From contig DATMYQ010000377.1 in the NCBI GenBank assembly GCA_035560935.1, positions 1 through 17,513 of the forward strand: 17,513 bases of DNA, written 5' to 3'. The DNA is from DATMYQ01 sp035560935 (GTDB taxonomy: Bacteria; Bacillota; Negativicutes; Sporomusales; Sporomusaceae). The notes below the pieces were generated by a model that searched no databases, was not told the origin of the DNA, and saw nothing but the letters and a program-made list of their open reading frames with translations. Made by a program: the position numbers and the translations under genes. Shown here one piece after another: positions 5,203 through 14,100 of the stretch. Each line of letters starts with the position of its first letter. Positions within the stretch are counted from its first letter, which is position 1.

Positions 5203-5278
5203 TGGTGGAGACGAGGGGAATCGAACCCCTGACCTCTTGAATGCGAACCAAGCGCTCTCCCATCTGAGCTACGCCCCC
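5203..5278 (-). tRNA. tRNA-Ala, anticodon CGC
   Basis: 76 bases fold as a complete cloverleaf on the - strand. It has a seven-pair acceptor stem (GGGGGCG with CGTCTCC), a D arm GCTC/GAGC, an anticodon arm CTTGG/TCAAG with loop TTCGCAT, and a T arm AGGGG/CCCCT with loop TTCGAAT. CCA is encoded. The anticodon is CGC (reads GCG). The G3-U70 pair, the main alanine identity element, is present. It is intact despite serving as the integration target, as expected when the element rebuilds the 3' end. Confidence 0.95.
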
Positions 5279-5307
5279 ACGAAACACGTATGTCACTGTC
5301 CTGATAT

Positions 5308-5336
5308 ATTATATTACAGGCATTTCATTTAATCAA
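5308..5336 (-). promoter_or_regulatory. tRNA-Ala promoter
   Basis: TTGATT (5336-5331), 17-bp spacer, TATAAT (5313-5308) on the - strand. The start would lie about 22 bases before the mature tRNA 5' end. Confidence 0.8.
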
Positions 5337-5343
5337 GCATTTC

Positions 5344-5379
5344 CATCGTTCTTCATCGTTGTTAACGATGTTTTCTTTC
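5344..5379. promoter_or_regulatory. Phased CATCGTT repeats with inverted copy
   Basis: CATCGTT at 5344-5350 and 5354-5360, then its complement AACGATG at 5364-5370. All three are exactly 10 bases apart, so they face the same side of the helix. The last two form a 7-bp hairpin with a GTT loop, followed by TTTTCTTT, which could also act as a rightward terminator. The group lies just before the promoter of the secreted protein gene, so an operator is a good alternative. Confidence 0.4.
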
Positions 5380-5382
5380 AGC

Positions 5383-5411
5383 TTGCCTGCCACCTTCTTT
5401 AGTAGTATTAT
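5383..5411 (+). promoter_or_regulatory. Promoter of the secreted protein gene
   Basis: TTGCCT (5383-5388), 17-bp spacer, TATTAT (5406-5411). The leader would be about 65 bases. Confidence 0.55.
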
Positions 5412-5483
5412 AAAGAGTGATGTGATTGACTTCCAGAAAAATGCCGATTCCCGACTCTTTTTATTATCAAGGAGGAAACTGTC

Positions 5484-6653
5484 ATGAAGTGTCCGAAGAG
5501 GATTTTACAATTGTTAGTCGTACCTTTAACAATGCTTTTTTTGTGTTCCGGCCCGGTACTGGCCGCCACTTCGCCGAAAGATCCGGCGTTGGCTCCCACA
5601 CCGCCTAGACCGGCGACCGTTTACCCCATTGATATGTTAAGCCCTGTCGCGCAAATTGACTGGTACACCGGAACTCTTAATGTAATCGGCATTGCCGCGC
5701 CGCCTTCCCAGACAATATCTCCCACCGTGACCGCCAGTCCGGCGGCCATGAATATTTTGACCCGGTTTGCCGCCATTGAGGATGGCCGCCGCAACCTGAT
5801 CAAAGCCATTATGGCCATCCCCGTCACGGCGAATGCCACCTTGGCCAGCCTGCCGAATCCGGAGTTGTCGCTGGAACAGGCCACGGAGATTGCCACCCAT
5901 TACAAAGTGGCCGATGAGAAACCGTTGAAGGACTCGCAGTATCAGGTGGTCCTACAGATCAGTCTTACCGGTAAGACCGGTGCCGCAGCCGTTTTAGTGA
6001 ATGCCATCAAGCCGGCAAAAACCGTAGAATTCCCTGATTCCACTATTTTGTCATCATTTTCGCCGGCAATGACAGATACTAAAGTTCCCGTCAATAGCGA
6101 ACCGGTTCCCGTAACGCCGGTTGCCGTCAAGCCCGCAAAAACAGTGGCCGCTCCGACAGACACTACAGTGCCTCCGGCGAAGGCCGTCATCGACCCCAGT
6201 ATTCCCACCGGACTGATTCTGGAACTGAAAGACGCTTCATTAAAGCGCACTTTCTGCCCCAGTATTTATGATGAAAATGGCCGTCTGATTTACGGCGCTC
6301 TCTATATAACCCCCGACAACGCTATTACTTATGGCTATGTCCAGTATCTTCCGACACCCGAAGATATCCGGATAGCACAAAAAATATTATCCCGGGTGGG
6401 TGTCAATCCGGTGACAGTGGCCGCCAGCGGCCTGCGGGACAATGACACCGCCATCGTGATTTCCACTGCAGATGCCGAACAGATTTTGGCCTGGCAAAGC
6501 GCCTACCACTTACTGGACAAATGTCCGGTGATCATTCGGCAACCACAGTCCGGCGAATCCGTTGCTTCCTTTATCACTCCCAAATCCGCCAAAGATAAAA
6601 CCAAAGATAAGAAAAAGAAAAAACCGGCCAAACAACCCACCGATTCCGAATAA
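5484..6653 (+). CDS. Secreted LPP20-like protein
   Basis: 389 residues; ATG 5484 with AAGGAGG nine bases upstream. Residues 1-27 are a signal peptide (basic start, hydrophobic core, VLA-A cleavage). The Cys in FLCSG lacks a lipobox, so it is probably not a lipoprotein. Residues 45-170 resemble the LPP20/FlgT-N type: an IDWYTGTLNVIGIA strand, then an Arg/Ala-rich helix (AIEDGRRNLIKAI), then YQVVLQISLTG. Residues about 170-250 are a Pro/Thr/Ala/Val linker with KPAKTV repeated. Residues 250-365 form a second globular domain (CPSIYDENGRLIYG, DTAIVISTADAEQIL). The tail is Lys-rich. Such proteins occur in diderm Firmicutes at the envelope; no biochemical role is assigned. It is a single-gene unit with its own promoter and terminator. 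Confidence 0.6.
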   Translation: MKCPKRILQLLVVPLTMLFLCSGPVLAATSPKDPALAPTPPRPATVYPIDMLSPVAQIDWYTGTLNVIGIAAPPSQTISPTVTASPAAMNILTRFAAIEDGRRNLIKAIMAIPVTANATLASLPNPELSLEQATEIATHYKVADEKPLKDSQYQVVLQISLTGKTGAAAVLVNAIKPAKTVEFPDSTILSSFSPAMTDTKVPVNSEPVPVTPVAVKPAKTVAAPTDTTVPPAKAVIDPSIPTGLILELKDASLKRTFCPSIYDENGRLIYGALYITPDNAITYGYVQYLPTPEDIRIAQKILSRVGVNPVTVAASGLRDNDTAIVISTADAEQILAWQSAYHLLDKCPVIIRQPQSGESVASFITPKSAKDKTKDKKKKKPAKQPTDSE

Positions 6654-6660
6654 ACATTCA

Positions 6661-6704
6661 CCCCCCGTCAGCATTGTTTTTGCTGGCGGGGGGTTCTTTT
6701 TTCC
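6661..6704 (+). terminator. Strong terminator after the LPP20-like gene
   Basis: CCCCCCGTCAGC (6661-6672) pairs with GCTGGCGGGGGG (6682-6693), one T-G wobble, loop of nine, followed by TTCTTTTTT. It begins seven bases after the stop codon. Confidence 0.9.
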
Positions 6705-6754
6705 AATGACAAGCGCCTCCGATGGAGTAGATTCATATCCAGGAAATTGTACAC

Positions 6755-7111
6755 TTAAACCGCGTCGGGAGGAGTACGGACAAAATGCGGCATTTCCGCG
6801 GGAATTTCCACAGACCATTCCACATAACCGGCATAAATGCCTTCCTGGTACCAGGGTGACTGGTAAATTAATTTTTTGATGCCATTCTTTTCAATGGTGT
6901 ACGCATTGGACACGCGCTTGCCCATCATCTCCGCCAGTTTGCTGCGAGCCGGTTCCGGGTGGATATCCAGCAGATTTTTACCGATCAGTTTTTTTCCGCC
7001 GTATTTTTCAAAGTTTTTGCAGGCCCGGTCATTCATTTCAACGATAATTCCCTCGTCGTTGCTGACCGTAATGGCGGCGGGAAATTCTTTGATCCATTCG
7101 CCGATATTCAT
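6755..7111 (-). CDS. Stand-alone PAS domain protein
   Basis: 118 residues, ATG at 7111-7109 with AGGGAGA upstream. Nearly the whole protein is one PAS fold: FPAAITVSNDEGIIVEMND (residues 10-28) gives the first strands, GKNLLDIHPEPARSKL (44-59) the helical connector, and YTIEKNGIKKLIYQSPWYQ with YAGYVEWSVEIP the final strands. There is no output domain, no signal peptide and no membrane segment, so it would be a cytoplasmic sensor acting through a partner or a small ligand-binding protein. It lies 85 bases downstream of the HutI-like gene on the same strand and may share its transcript. No ligand can be named from sequence. Confidence 0.8.
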   Translation of the reverse strand: MNIGEWIKEFPAAITVSNDEGIIVEMNDRACKNFEKYGGKKLIGKNLLDIHPEPARSKLAEMMGKRVSNAYTIEKNGIKKLIYQSPWYQEGIYAGYVEWSVEIPAEMPHFVRTPPDAV

Positions 7112-7196
7112 GATATATCGTCTCCCTTCAATGGTCTTTCTTTAAAGTTTCTGTACCGAGCGAAAAATTCCTGTCGAATCGTCAAATTCCCGTTCA

Positions 7197-8459
7197 TCAC
7201 TTTCGCCATACCACTTGTCCCTTTTTAATCACCGTTTCGACGACGCTGATGCCGGTGCGATAGGTTAAATAGCGATAAGAGGGGGCTTCCAGAATCAGAA
7301 TATCCGCCTGTTTTCCCGTTTCCAGGCTACCGATCCGGTCCGCCCGCCCCACCGCCGCGGCCGCGTTGGCAGTCAAAGCCGTCACCGCCGCGGCCGCTGT
7401 GAATCCCAGTTGCAGCACCGCCAGTGCCAGCAACAGCGGCAACGAGCCGCTGTTGCACTCAGGGCCAAAATCCGTGGACAAAGCTACGGTCAATCCCCGT
7501 TCGATCAAATCCCGCGGGTACAGCCGGTTGCGGTTAAAGGCAGTCAAAGGCAGCAACACGGCGGGGACGCCGGTTTCACTCAGCCGCCGCAGACCGTATT
7601 CCGTGGCGCAGAACAGATGATCAGCGGAAACGGCGCCTAATTCTGCCGCCAATTCGGCGCCGCCTTGCCAGCCCGTGCCATCCGCATGAATTTTCAGCCT
7701 CAGTCCGTATTTTTTGGCTGCCAGCAACAACGTCCGGGCAGCTTCCACACTAAACGAACCGGGTTCACAGGTCACTGCGCAAAATTCTGCCATTTCCCCC
7801 ACCGCCACCAACGGCAACACTTCTTCCGTCACATAGGCTATGTATTCGTCATGGCTGCCCCGGTATCGCGGCGGCAACGCCTGCACGCCGAAAAATACCG
7901 GTACGATTTCCAGGGGATGGGCTTCGTTGAGCTCACGAATCACTTCCAACTGGCGAAGCTCGGTATCCAGGTCCAGCCCAAAACCGCTGTTTCCCGCCAC
8001 GGTTGTCACCCCCATGGATAATAGGGCATCCAGCCGTGGCCGGGCCAACGCTTTCAGTTGGTCGTTGTCCGCCTGCCGGGTCGCCAACACCGTCCGTTCC
8101 AGTCCGCCGCCCTGACGCTGAATTTCCATTTCCGTGGCGCCCTGCAGACGCAGAAAAAAATCCTCCACCCGGTCACCGGCGAATATCGGCTGAGTATGCG
8201 CGTCAATAAAGCCGGGCAGCACGCACTTGCCTTCCGCGTCGATCACCCGGCAGCCTTCTTCCTGAATCCGGTCCAATAAATCTGCAGTGCTTCCCACCTC
8301 CTGGATTACGCCACCCCGGATAAACACGGCTCCCTGTTCTATGATCCCCAGTTCATCCATATCCCGGCCCTTCTTTACCCCGCCCCGGCAGGTGACCAGT
8401 TCCGCGGCGTTGATAATAATCAGTATATCCCCGTCATCATAATTACCGGCAAACCCCAT
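7197..8459 (-). CDS. hutI: Imidazolonepropionase-like amidohydrolase with altered active site
   Basis: 420 residues from ATG 8459-8457, seven bases after AGGAGG; an ATG six bases earlier is too close to it. Overall fold and length match HutI, which opens 4-imidazolone-5-propionate in histidine degradation: IEQGAVFIRGG near the start, LRLQGATEMEI, GLDLDTEL, SADHL, and GRADRIGSLETGKQADILIL. Several residues considered essential in HutI are changed: the HxH metal pair is H88-T-Q90, the KSGYGL segment is NSGFGL (N157, F160), the substrate His of GAH is Q193, and HADE is HADG (G261). H258, H281, D330 and R97 remain. The gene has a good promoter and an intact frame, so it is not simply decayed. A different substrate or a non-catalytic role is likely. 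No other hut gene is nearby. Confidence 0.8.
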   Translation of the reverse strand: MGFAGNYDDGDILIIINAAELVTCRGGVKKGRDMDELGIIEQGAVFIRGGVIQEVGSTADLLDRIQEEGCRVIDAEGKCVLPGFIDAHTQPIFAGDRVEDFFLRLQGATEMEIQRQGGGLERTVLATRQADNDQLKALARPRLDALLSMGVTTVAGNSGFGLDLDTELRQLEVIRELNEAHPLEIVPVFFGVQALPPRYRGSHDEYIAYVTEEVLPLVAVGEMAEFCAVTCEPGSFSVEAARTLLLAAKKYGLRLKIHADGTGWQGGAELAAELGAVSADHLFCATEYGLRRLSETGVPAVLLPLTAFNRNRLYPRDLIERGLTVALSTDFGPECNSGSLPLLLALAVLQLGFTAAAAVTALTANAAAAVGRADRIGSLETGKQADILILEAPSYRYLTYRTGISVVETVIKKGQVVWRK

Positions 8460-8493
8460 CCTCATTCCTCCTTCGGAGCGTACTTACCCCTAT

Positions 8494-8522
8494 ATTATAC
8501 CGTTCCCTTCCATTACTGGCAG
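8494..8522 (-). promoter_or_regulatory. Promoter of the HutI-like gene
   Basis: CTGCCA (8522-8517), 17-bp spacer, TATAAT (8499-8494) on the - strand, about 35 bases before the start codon. Confidence 0.65.
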
Positions 8523-8775
8523 ACTTTTTTACGGGATTTTAGTCCTATCTTTTATGCAAATGGCGGGGGTTTGTTGCAAAATAATCGCGCAGTAACAGGA
8601 TTCCCACTATATTATCCGTTTAGCGTTGTCGGATTCATTCCCCGGATTAGCAGGATACCCGAACAAGAATCGCGAATTATTATGCACTTGACCAATTTTC
8701 GAAAAACGTTGGCAGCCACTTACACTCCTTGCTTTATTTGCCGCTTTTGCACCACGGCATCGGAGGAATCACACC
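8523..8775. other. Intergenic region before the HD-GYP gene
   Basis: No gene is supported; a 73-codon frame at 8571-8792 has no ribosome binding site, overlaps the HD-GYP start and reads like noise. An HD-GYP promoter should lie here. TTGACC near 8688 and a TATATT near 8610 are seen, but neither has a matching partner box at the right distance. Confidence 0.5.
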
Positions 8776-9834
8776 ATGCTCAACATATATAATGAAACTC
8801 TGACGCTGGATCACATTTATCCCGGCATGATTCTCGGCGCTCCAGTCGTCATTCACGGACAATTCTATCTCCACAGCGGCACGGAACTGACCCCTGCTTT
8901 GCTGGACCGCCTGCGTGATTTGGGCTTTGATCGTCTGACTATTCGCCGGGGTATCCAACTGCACAAGCGCACTGAGCTCACCGTGGAAGAAAAAAAATTC
9001 GTCAACACCTACCAGGATACCGTCGGCAAATTGCATCAGGCGTTTGATAATGTTCGTTTTTTCAAGGAACTGCCGTTGCAACGGATGGAAGAGCTGGCTG
9101 GTGAATCGATCGATCAGTTTGTGGAGCAGCCCAATGTCATCAATCACCTGCAATTGGTTCGCCACCAGGACGAGTATACGTTTCAGCATTCCATCAATGT
9201 ATCCATTATTGCCGGCATTATCGCTAAGTGGATGGGTTTCAAAGGCGCCGAACTGCGTCAGGTGGTGCTGACCGGTTTGCTGCATGATATCGGTAAAACT
9301 CAGGTTCCGTTGGAAATTCTGAACAAACCGGGCAAACTGACCCCGCAGGAAATGGCTATTATGAAGCGCCACACAGCCTTTGGTTACGACTTGCTGAAAA
9401 AAGCCGAGGTGGCGCCCCATGTCTTTCTGGGTGCCCTGCAGCATCACGAGCGGAATGACGGCACCGGTTATCCGTTGCGGGTATCCCATGAAAACATTCA
9501 TGAATACGCCCGGATCACCGCCGTAGCCGACCTTTATGACGCTATGACTTCTAACCGGGTATATCAGAAAAAACGCACGCCGTTTGTGGTCATCGAAACC
9601 CTGGCCCGCGAAATGTTTTCCGCACTGGATCCCACTATTTGCCTGGCCTTTCTGGATAACATCCGCAGTTACCTGATGGGGGGCACGGTCGTCTTAAGCA
9701 ACGGTCAGGAAGGCGAGATCGTTTATCTGGATAATTTTGCCCTGTCCCGTATTGTCGTCGCGATCACAGATGGCACCTTCATCCGTCTGGATGAGCGCAA
9801 GGATTTGAAAGTTGTTGATTTTTACAATTTCTGA
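8776..9834 (+). CDS. HD-GYP cyclic-di-GMP phosphodiesterase
   Basis: 352 residues; ATG 8776 nine bases after GGAGGA. Residues 135-270 form an HD-GYP domain with H138, the HD pair H170-D171 followed by K174 (LLHDIGKTQVP), then H223, H224, E225 and the signature GTGYP (229-233), and DLYDAMTSNRVYQ. All metal and signature residues are present, so cyclic-di-GMP hydrolysis is expected. Residues 1-130 resemble the N-terminal region often found before HD-GYP domains in Firmicutes; it has no membrane segment and no receiver domain, so the input signal is unknown. About 60 residues after the HD-GYP domain end in a small beta-rich C-terminus. It lies next to fbaB, which has its own promoter. Confidence 0.88.
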   Translation: MLNIYNETLTLDHIYPGMILGAPVVIHGQFYLHSGTELTPALLDRLRDLGFDRLTIRRGIQLHKRTELTVEEKKFVNTYQDTVGKLHQAFDNVRFFKELPLQRMEELAGESIDQFVEQPNVINHLQLVRHQDEYTFQHSINVSIIAGIIAKWMGFKGAELRQVVLTGLLHDIGKTQVPLEILNKPGKLTPQEMAIMKRHTAFGYDLLKKAEVAPHVFLGALQHHERNDGTGYPLRVSHENIHEYARITAVADLYDAMTSNRVYQKKRTPFVVIETLAREMFSALDPTICLAFLDNIRSYLMGGTVVLSNGQEGEIVYLDNFALSRIVVAITDGTFIRLDERKDLKVVDFYNF

Positions 9835-9843
9835 TATGCAATA

Positions 9844-9852
9844 TGTTATAAT
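9844..9852 (+). promoter_or_regulatory. Extended -10 promoter of fbaB
   Basis: TGTTATAAT: TATAAT at 9847-9852 with TG one base upstream of it, the extended -10 form. The -35 region is poor, which is normal for that class. It sits ten bases after the HD-GYP stop. Confidence 0.65.
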
Positions 9853-9904
9853 GAAAAGTGAATGAACCCTACAGAGGTCCTAAAAATCTGAAGGAGGTAT
9901 GCAC

Positions 9905-10987
9905 GTGACCACTCATCCGTTGACAACCAGTCAGATTGAAGAATTGCTCGGTACTGATGCCAAGCCACTCCTGGACTTCCAGTCTCCAAAGGTTTCCCGT
10001 TCCACTCTCACCCTGCCCGGCCCCAACTTTGTCGACCGGGTTTTTCTTGATTCCGACCGCAATAACCGGGTGATCAGCAGCCTGGCTTGGCTTTACGCCG
10101 CCGGCCGTCTGGAAAATACCGGTTATTTGTCCATCCTGCCGGTGGATCAGGGAATCGAACATTCCGCCGGCGCCTCGTTCGCCAAAAACCCAATGTTTTT
10201 TGATCCGGAAAACATCGTAAAACTGGCTCTGGAAGCCGGCTGCAACGCCGTGGCCTCCACGCTGGGCGTTCTCAGCCTCGTTTCCCGCCGTTACGCGCAC
10301 AGAATTCCCTTTATCGTCAAACTCAACCATAATGAATTACTGACTTACCCCAATAAGTTCGACCAAATCCTGTTCGCCTCGGTGGATCAGGCCTACAATA
10401 TGGGCGCCGCCGGCATTGGCGCCACCATCTATTTTGGTTCCCCCGAGTCAGGCCGTCAGCTGGTGGAGATCAGCCAAGCCTTTGATCTGGCCCATTCCCG
10501 GGGTATGTTCACCGTCCTTTGGTGTTACCTGCGCAATCCGGCGTTCAAAAAGGATAAGGATTACCATGAATCCGCCGATTTGAGCGGCCAGGCCAATCAT
10601 TTGGGAGTCACCATCGCCGCCGACATCATCAAGCAAAAGCTGCCGGTGAATACCGGTGGCTACAAAGCGTTGAATATGGGCGACAGTTCCTACGGAAAAT
10701 TCGACGAACGGATTTACACCGACCTGATGTCCGAGCATCCCATTGACCTGACCCGCTATCAGGTGGTCAACAATTACATGGGTAAAATCGGCCTGATCAA
10801 TTCCGGCGGCGCTTCCGGCAAAAACGACATCGCCGATGCCGTGAAAACAGCTGTCATTAATAAACGGGCCGGCGGTTCCGGCCTGATCGCCGGACGCAAA
10901 GCCTTCCAGAAACCGTTTGCCGACGGCGTAAAAATCATTAACTCTATTCAGGACGTGTATTTGAATCCAGATATCACCATCGCGTAA
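9905..10987 (+). CDS. fbaB: Class I fructose-bisphosphate aldolase, FbaB type
   Basis: 360 residues from GTG 9905. The ATG at 9899 lies one base from AAGGAGG (9891-9897), too close to be used; GTG is seven bases from it. The protein is collinear with E. coli FbaB over its length: GYLSILPVDQGIEHSAGASF, RRYAHRIPFIVKLNHNELL, NMGAAGIGATIYFGS, GLINSGGASGK, and an ITIA-type end. The probable Schiff-base lysine is K243 (ADIIKQK), named from recalled family alignment. It cleaves fructose-1,6-bisphosphate or makes it in gluconeogenesis, without a metal ion. It is a single-gene unit with its own promoter and terminator. Confidence 0.95.
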   Translation: MTTHPLTTSQIEELLGTDAKPLLDFQSPKVSRSTLTLPGPNFVDRVFLDSDRNNRVISSLAWLYAAGRLENTGYLSILPVDQGIEHSAGASFAKNPMFFDPENIVKLALEAGCNAVASTLGVLSLVSRRYAHRIPFIVKLNHNELLTYPNKFDQILFASVDQAYNMGAAGIGATIYFGSPESGRQLVEISQAFDLAHSRGMFTVLWCYLRNPAFKKDKDYHESADLSGQANHLGVTIAADIIKQKLPVNTGGYKALNMGDSSYGKFDERIYTDLMSEHPIDLTRYQVVNNYMGKIGLINSGGASGKNDIADAVKTAVINKRAGGSGLIAGRKAFQKPFADGVKIINSIQDVYLNPDITIA

Positions 10988-11029
10988 GCAACCTTCTAAG
11001 CATTGTAAATCCTGCATTTTCAAATATCC

Positions 11030-11074
11030 AAAGCCGGACCGCCGTGTACGCAACAACACGACGGTCCGGCTTTT
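11030..11074. terminator. Terminator after fbaB, probably also for addA
   Basis: AAAGCCGGACCG (11030-11041) pairs with CGGTCCGGCTTT (11062-11073); after one mismatch CGTGT/ACACG extends it. The A and T runs at both ends fit termination in both directions between convergent genes. Confidence 0.85.
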
Positions 11075-11102
11075 CGCTGATGCCGGTTCTTTTAAGCAAA
11101 AC

Positions 11103-11120
11103 CCGGCGGTTAACCGCCGG
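11103..11120 (-). terminator. 18-bp palindrome holding the addA stop codon
   Basis: CCGGCGGTTAACCGCCGG is a perfect palindrome; as RNA it folds to a 7-bp stem with a TTAA loop that contains the addA stop TAA. GTTTTG follows on the - strand, so it may be a weak terminator or an mRNA 3' stabiliser. Confidence 0.45.
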
Positions 11121-14100
11121 CCAGCGACCCGTGCCGCCGTGGTACCGGCAGCACCTGACCATGGCGAAATGCATATAAATAGCATTCCTTCACAGGTTGT
11201 CCCATAATGCGTTCTACGGCCTCAGCGTACAAGGTTAACTGAACAGCATATTTTTCCGTCAACCCCTCCAGCGATTGGTCGGTTTTATAATCCAGTAGCA
11301 CTAAGCCATCCTCTTCAGCAAACAATGCATCCACCACGCCCTGCACAAAAACCTGCTCGCCACAGCCTTGCAGTTCCGGGTAAAAATTTTCCGCTCCCAG
11401 CATCAGGCTAAACGGCAATTCCCGCCAAGCCTGCGACGAAGCCAGCAGGCGCCGCCCCAGCGGTGCGTCAAAAAACAAGGCTACGGAGGCCGTATCGATG
11501 GCCGCCACCTGTTCCGGCGTCAGCTTGTCTGCCGCCACCATTTCTTCCATTTGGCGCTGCAGTCCCGCCGTTGACAATTCTCCGTTTAAATCCGCGTACT
11601 GCATCATGGCATGCACCGCCACACCGTACTCCACCGCTGACAGCCGGGAAGAACGCTGCACAAAGCGGGGCCGGGTCAATACCGGTGCTGCCGGTTCGGC
11701 GTGCAATAATTCCGCCTCGCCGGTCCTTTCCCACAAATCCAGCCGCCGCTTAATCTCCGATACCGCCAGCTTGGCCGGTTTGCCGGCAGCGTTGCCGCAG
11801 GGATACTGCCAGCCCAGCACCGCATCCACCGCGGCAATATCCCCTGCGGCAGCGACCGGCGCTAATGCCGACAGTTGTTCCAGCCCGGCCAGTGTCGCGG
11901 TCTCCATCACAGCCGGGGTGATTTCAGCCGCCGGCCAGACCTGCGTCTGCCAGCGGGAAGGATGCTCCGCGGCCGCCCCCGCCACCGGCGTATCACAGTC
12001 ACCATACATGCGAAACGCCTCGCCGCCGGGATGGCGGGCCACCGCCGGCGCCAGCCAGTCCAGATAGCTGCGGGCCTTAGCCACCAACGACACCGGCAGC
12101 GGTAAGTCCGGCGCGCCCACCTCCCGGCCCCAGCCTTCACATTTTTTGGCCAGTTCACTGCCGGAACCCACCAGAATCAGTTTTTCCCGGGCCCGGGTAA
12201 ACGCCACATATAAGATCCGCAGTTCTTCCGCCCGGGTCTCCATTTCCAGCCGGTGGGCAATGGCCCGCCGGGCCGGCGTCGGATAGCGGAAACGCAGTTC
12301 CGGCATCGTAACATAAGGCCCTGCTCCCAGCTCCTTGTGGCACAGCAGCAGGCTCCGGGTATCCTGAAAGTTGATCTGTTTGCCCAGGTCCGCCACAAAG
12401 ACCACCGGAAATTCCAAACCCTTGCTTTTATGAATGCTCATCACCCGGACCACATCTTCCCCTTCGCCCAGCGCCCGGGCCACCGCCAGATCCGATCCTT
12501 TTTCCTGCATTTTTTCCACAAAGCGCAAAAAACGGAACAGCCCCCGGAAGTTGGTGGCCTCATACTGCCGCGCCCGGTCATACAGCGCTCGCAGATTGGC
12601 CTGGCGCAAGCCGCCGCCGGGCATGCCTCCCACATATTCATAATAGCCGGTATCCCGGAAAATTTGCCAGATCAGTTCCGCCACACTACGGCTGCGGGCC
12701 AAATCCCGCCAGTCGGACAAATGACGGAGAAAGGTTTCCAGACGGGAATATTCCGGTGATTCTTTCATTGTCTCCGGGGCCAGCGCGGCCTGGACCGCGT
12801 CCCACAACGCTCCGGCCCGGTTACCCAGCCGCAGTTGGGCCAACTGCTGGCTGTCCAGTCCGGCCAGCGGCGAACGCAATACGGCAGCCAGCGGAATATC
12901 CTGGCGGGGATTGTCGATGACGCTCATTAACGCCAGCATCACTCCTACTTCCGTTTCCTGAAAGTAACCGCTCTCCACTTCCGCGTAACAGGGAATTCCC
13001 CCCTGGCGCAAAGCATCCACCAATAGTTGTGCTTTGCCCCGGACGGTGCGCAGCAGAACCACAATGTCCCGGCAGATCAATGGCCGGTAGGAACGGCTGT
13101 CTTTGTCAAAAACCTGCTGATTACCCGCTAATAGTTCCTGTATCCGCCGAGTAATCAGCCCTACTTCCAGTTCAAATCCGGTCAGTTCCTCCTGCACTGC
13201 CAGTTCGGCCGTATTGCCGCTGACCGTTTCTTCCTCCGCCGCCGCAACTTCACCGTCTTCGCCGCGTTCTTCCGTCAGCGTCGCCGTCCGGTCTATCAGA
13301 TGAAACTCCACCGGTTCCTCCAGCGTCGGCTGTTCGCTGGCCGGATAATCCGGCCCGGGATTCAGCTGTTCCGCTTCACCGTAATCCAGCTCCGCCGCCT
13401 GTTGGCTCATCAGTTGGGCGAACAGAAAGTTCACCGCCGCCAAAATCCCGGGACGGCTGCGGAAATTTTGACTGAGGTCAATACGCCGCTGCCGCTGCCC
13501 ATCCGTCACCGGAAACGTATGATATTTTTCCAGAAACAGCGCCGGCTCCGCCAACCGGAAACGGTAAATGCTCTGCTTCACGTCACCCACCATAAACAGA
13601 TTGGGCTGCTCCGGGTCCGCCACCAGCTGCAGAATTTCTTCCTGCACCCGGTTGGTATCCTGATATTCATCCACCATGATTTCCGCAAACCGCTGCCGCA
13701 ACTCCCGGGCGGCCGCCGATGGCGCCGCCGCGTCCGGCGTAGAACCCGGTTCCCGTAGCACTGCCAGACAAAAATGTTCCAGATCATTAAAATCCACCAG
13801 GCCTTTGGCTCGTTTAGCGGCGGTATACGCAACGGCAAACCGCTGTGTCAGCGCCGCCAGCGCCGCCACCACCGGCGCCGACTGGCGCAAATCATCGGCC
13901 AGCTCGGCATCACTGCGGTCAAAATAATCCGTTTGCAATCGCTTCACCCGGGCTTTCACCCGGTTGCGGCCTTCTTGAAACCGTTTTTTGACGGCATCCG
14001 CCACTTCCTTACCCACACTGGCAATACGCGAAAATACGTGGTTATCCAGCGCCTGCCGCAATTCCTGCCAGGAATGATCCGCCGCCCGCCGCAACTCAGC

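Larger units (their letters stand above)
1..5203. mobile_element. Integrated phage-like or satellite element at tRNA-Ala (right end only)
   Basis: A tyrosine integrase gene ends 90 bases from the 3' end of a complete tRNA-Ala gene, the usual arrangement for tRNA-targeted integration. Leftwards follow a CI-like repressor, a Cro-like regulator, an excisionase-like protein, a probable origin, a replisome organiser, a helicase loader and the end of a HEPN gene. This is the order of an integrase/lysogeny/early-replication module. No structural, packaging or lysis gene is visible. I looked for a second copy of the tRNA 3' end (core TGGTGGAGACGAGGGG) between 1 and 3800 and found none, so the left boundary is probably outside the window. 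The right boundary lies inside the tRNA 3' half. Whether this is a prophage, a remnant or a satellite cannot be decided from this part alone. Confidence 0.75.

Noticed and set aside
8571..8792. 73-codon ORF before the HD-GYP gene
   Set aside because: No ribosome binding site, no recognisable domain, and it overlaps the HD-GYP start.
10145..10165. Possible second tRNA-end (attachment) copy, sequence GGGAATCGAAC
   Set aside because: Only 11 bases match the tRNA, and it lies inside the conserved DQGIEH coding motif of fbaB.
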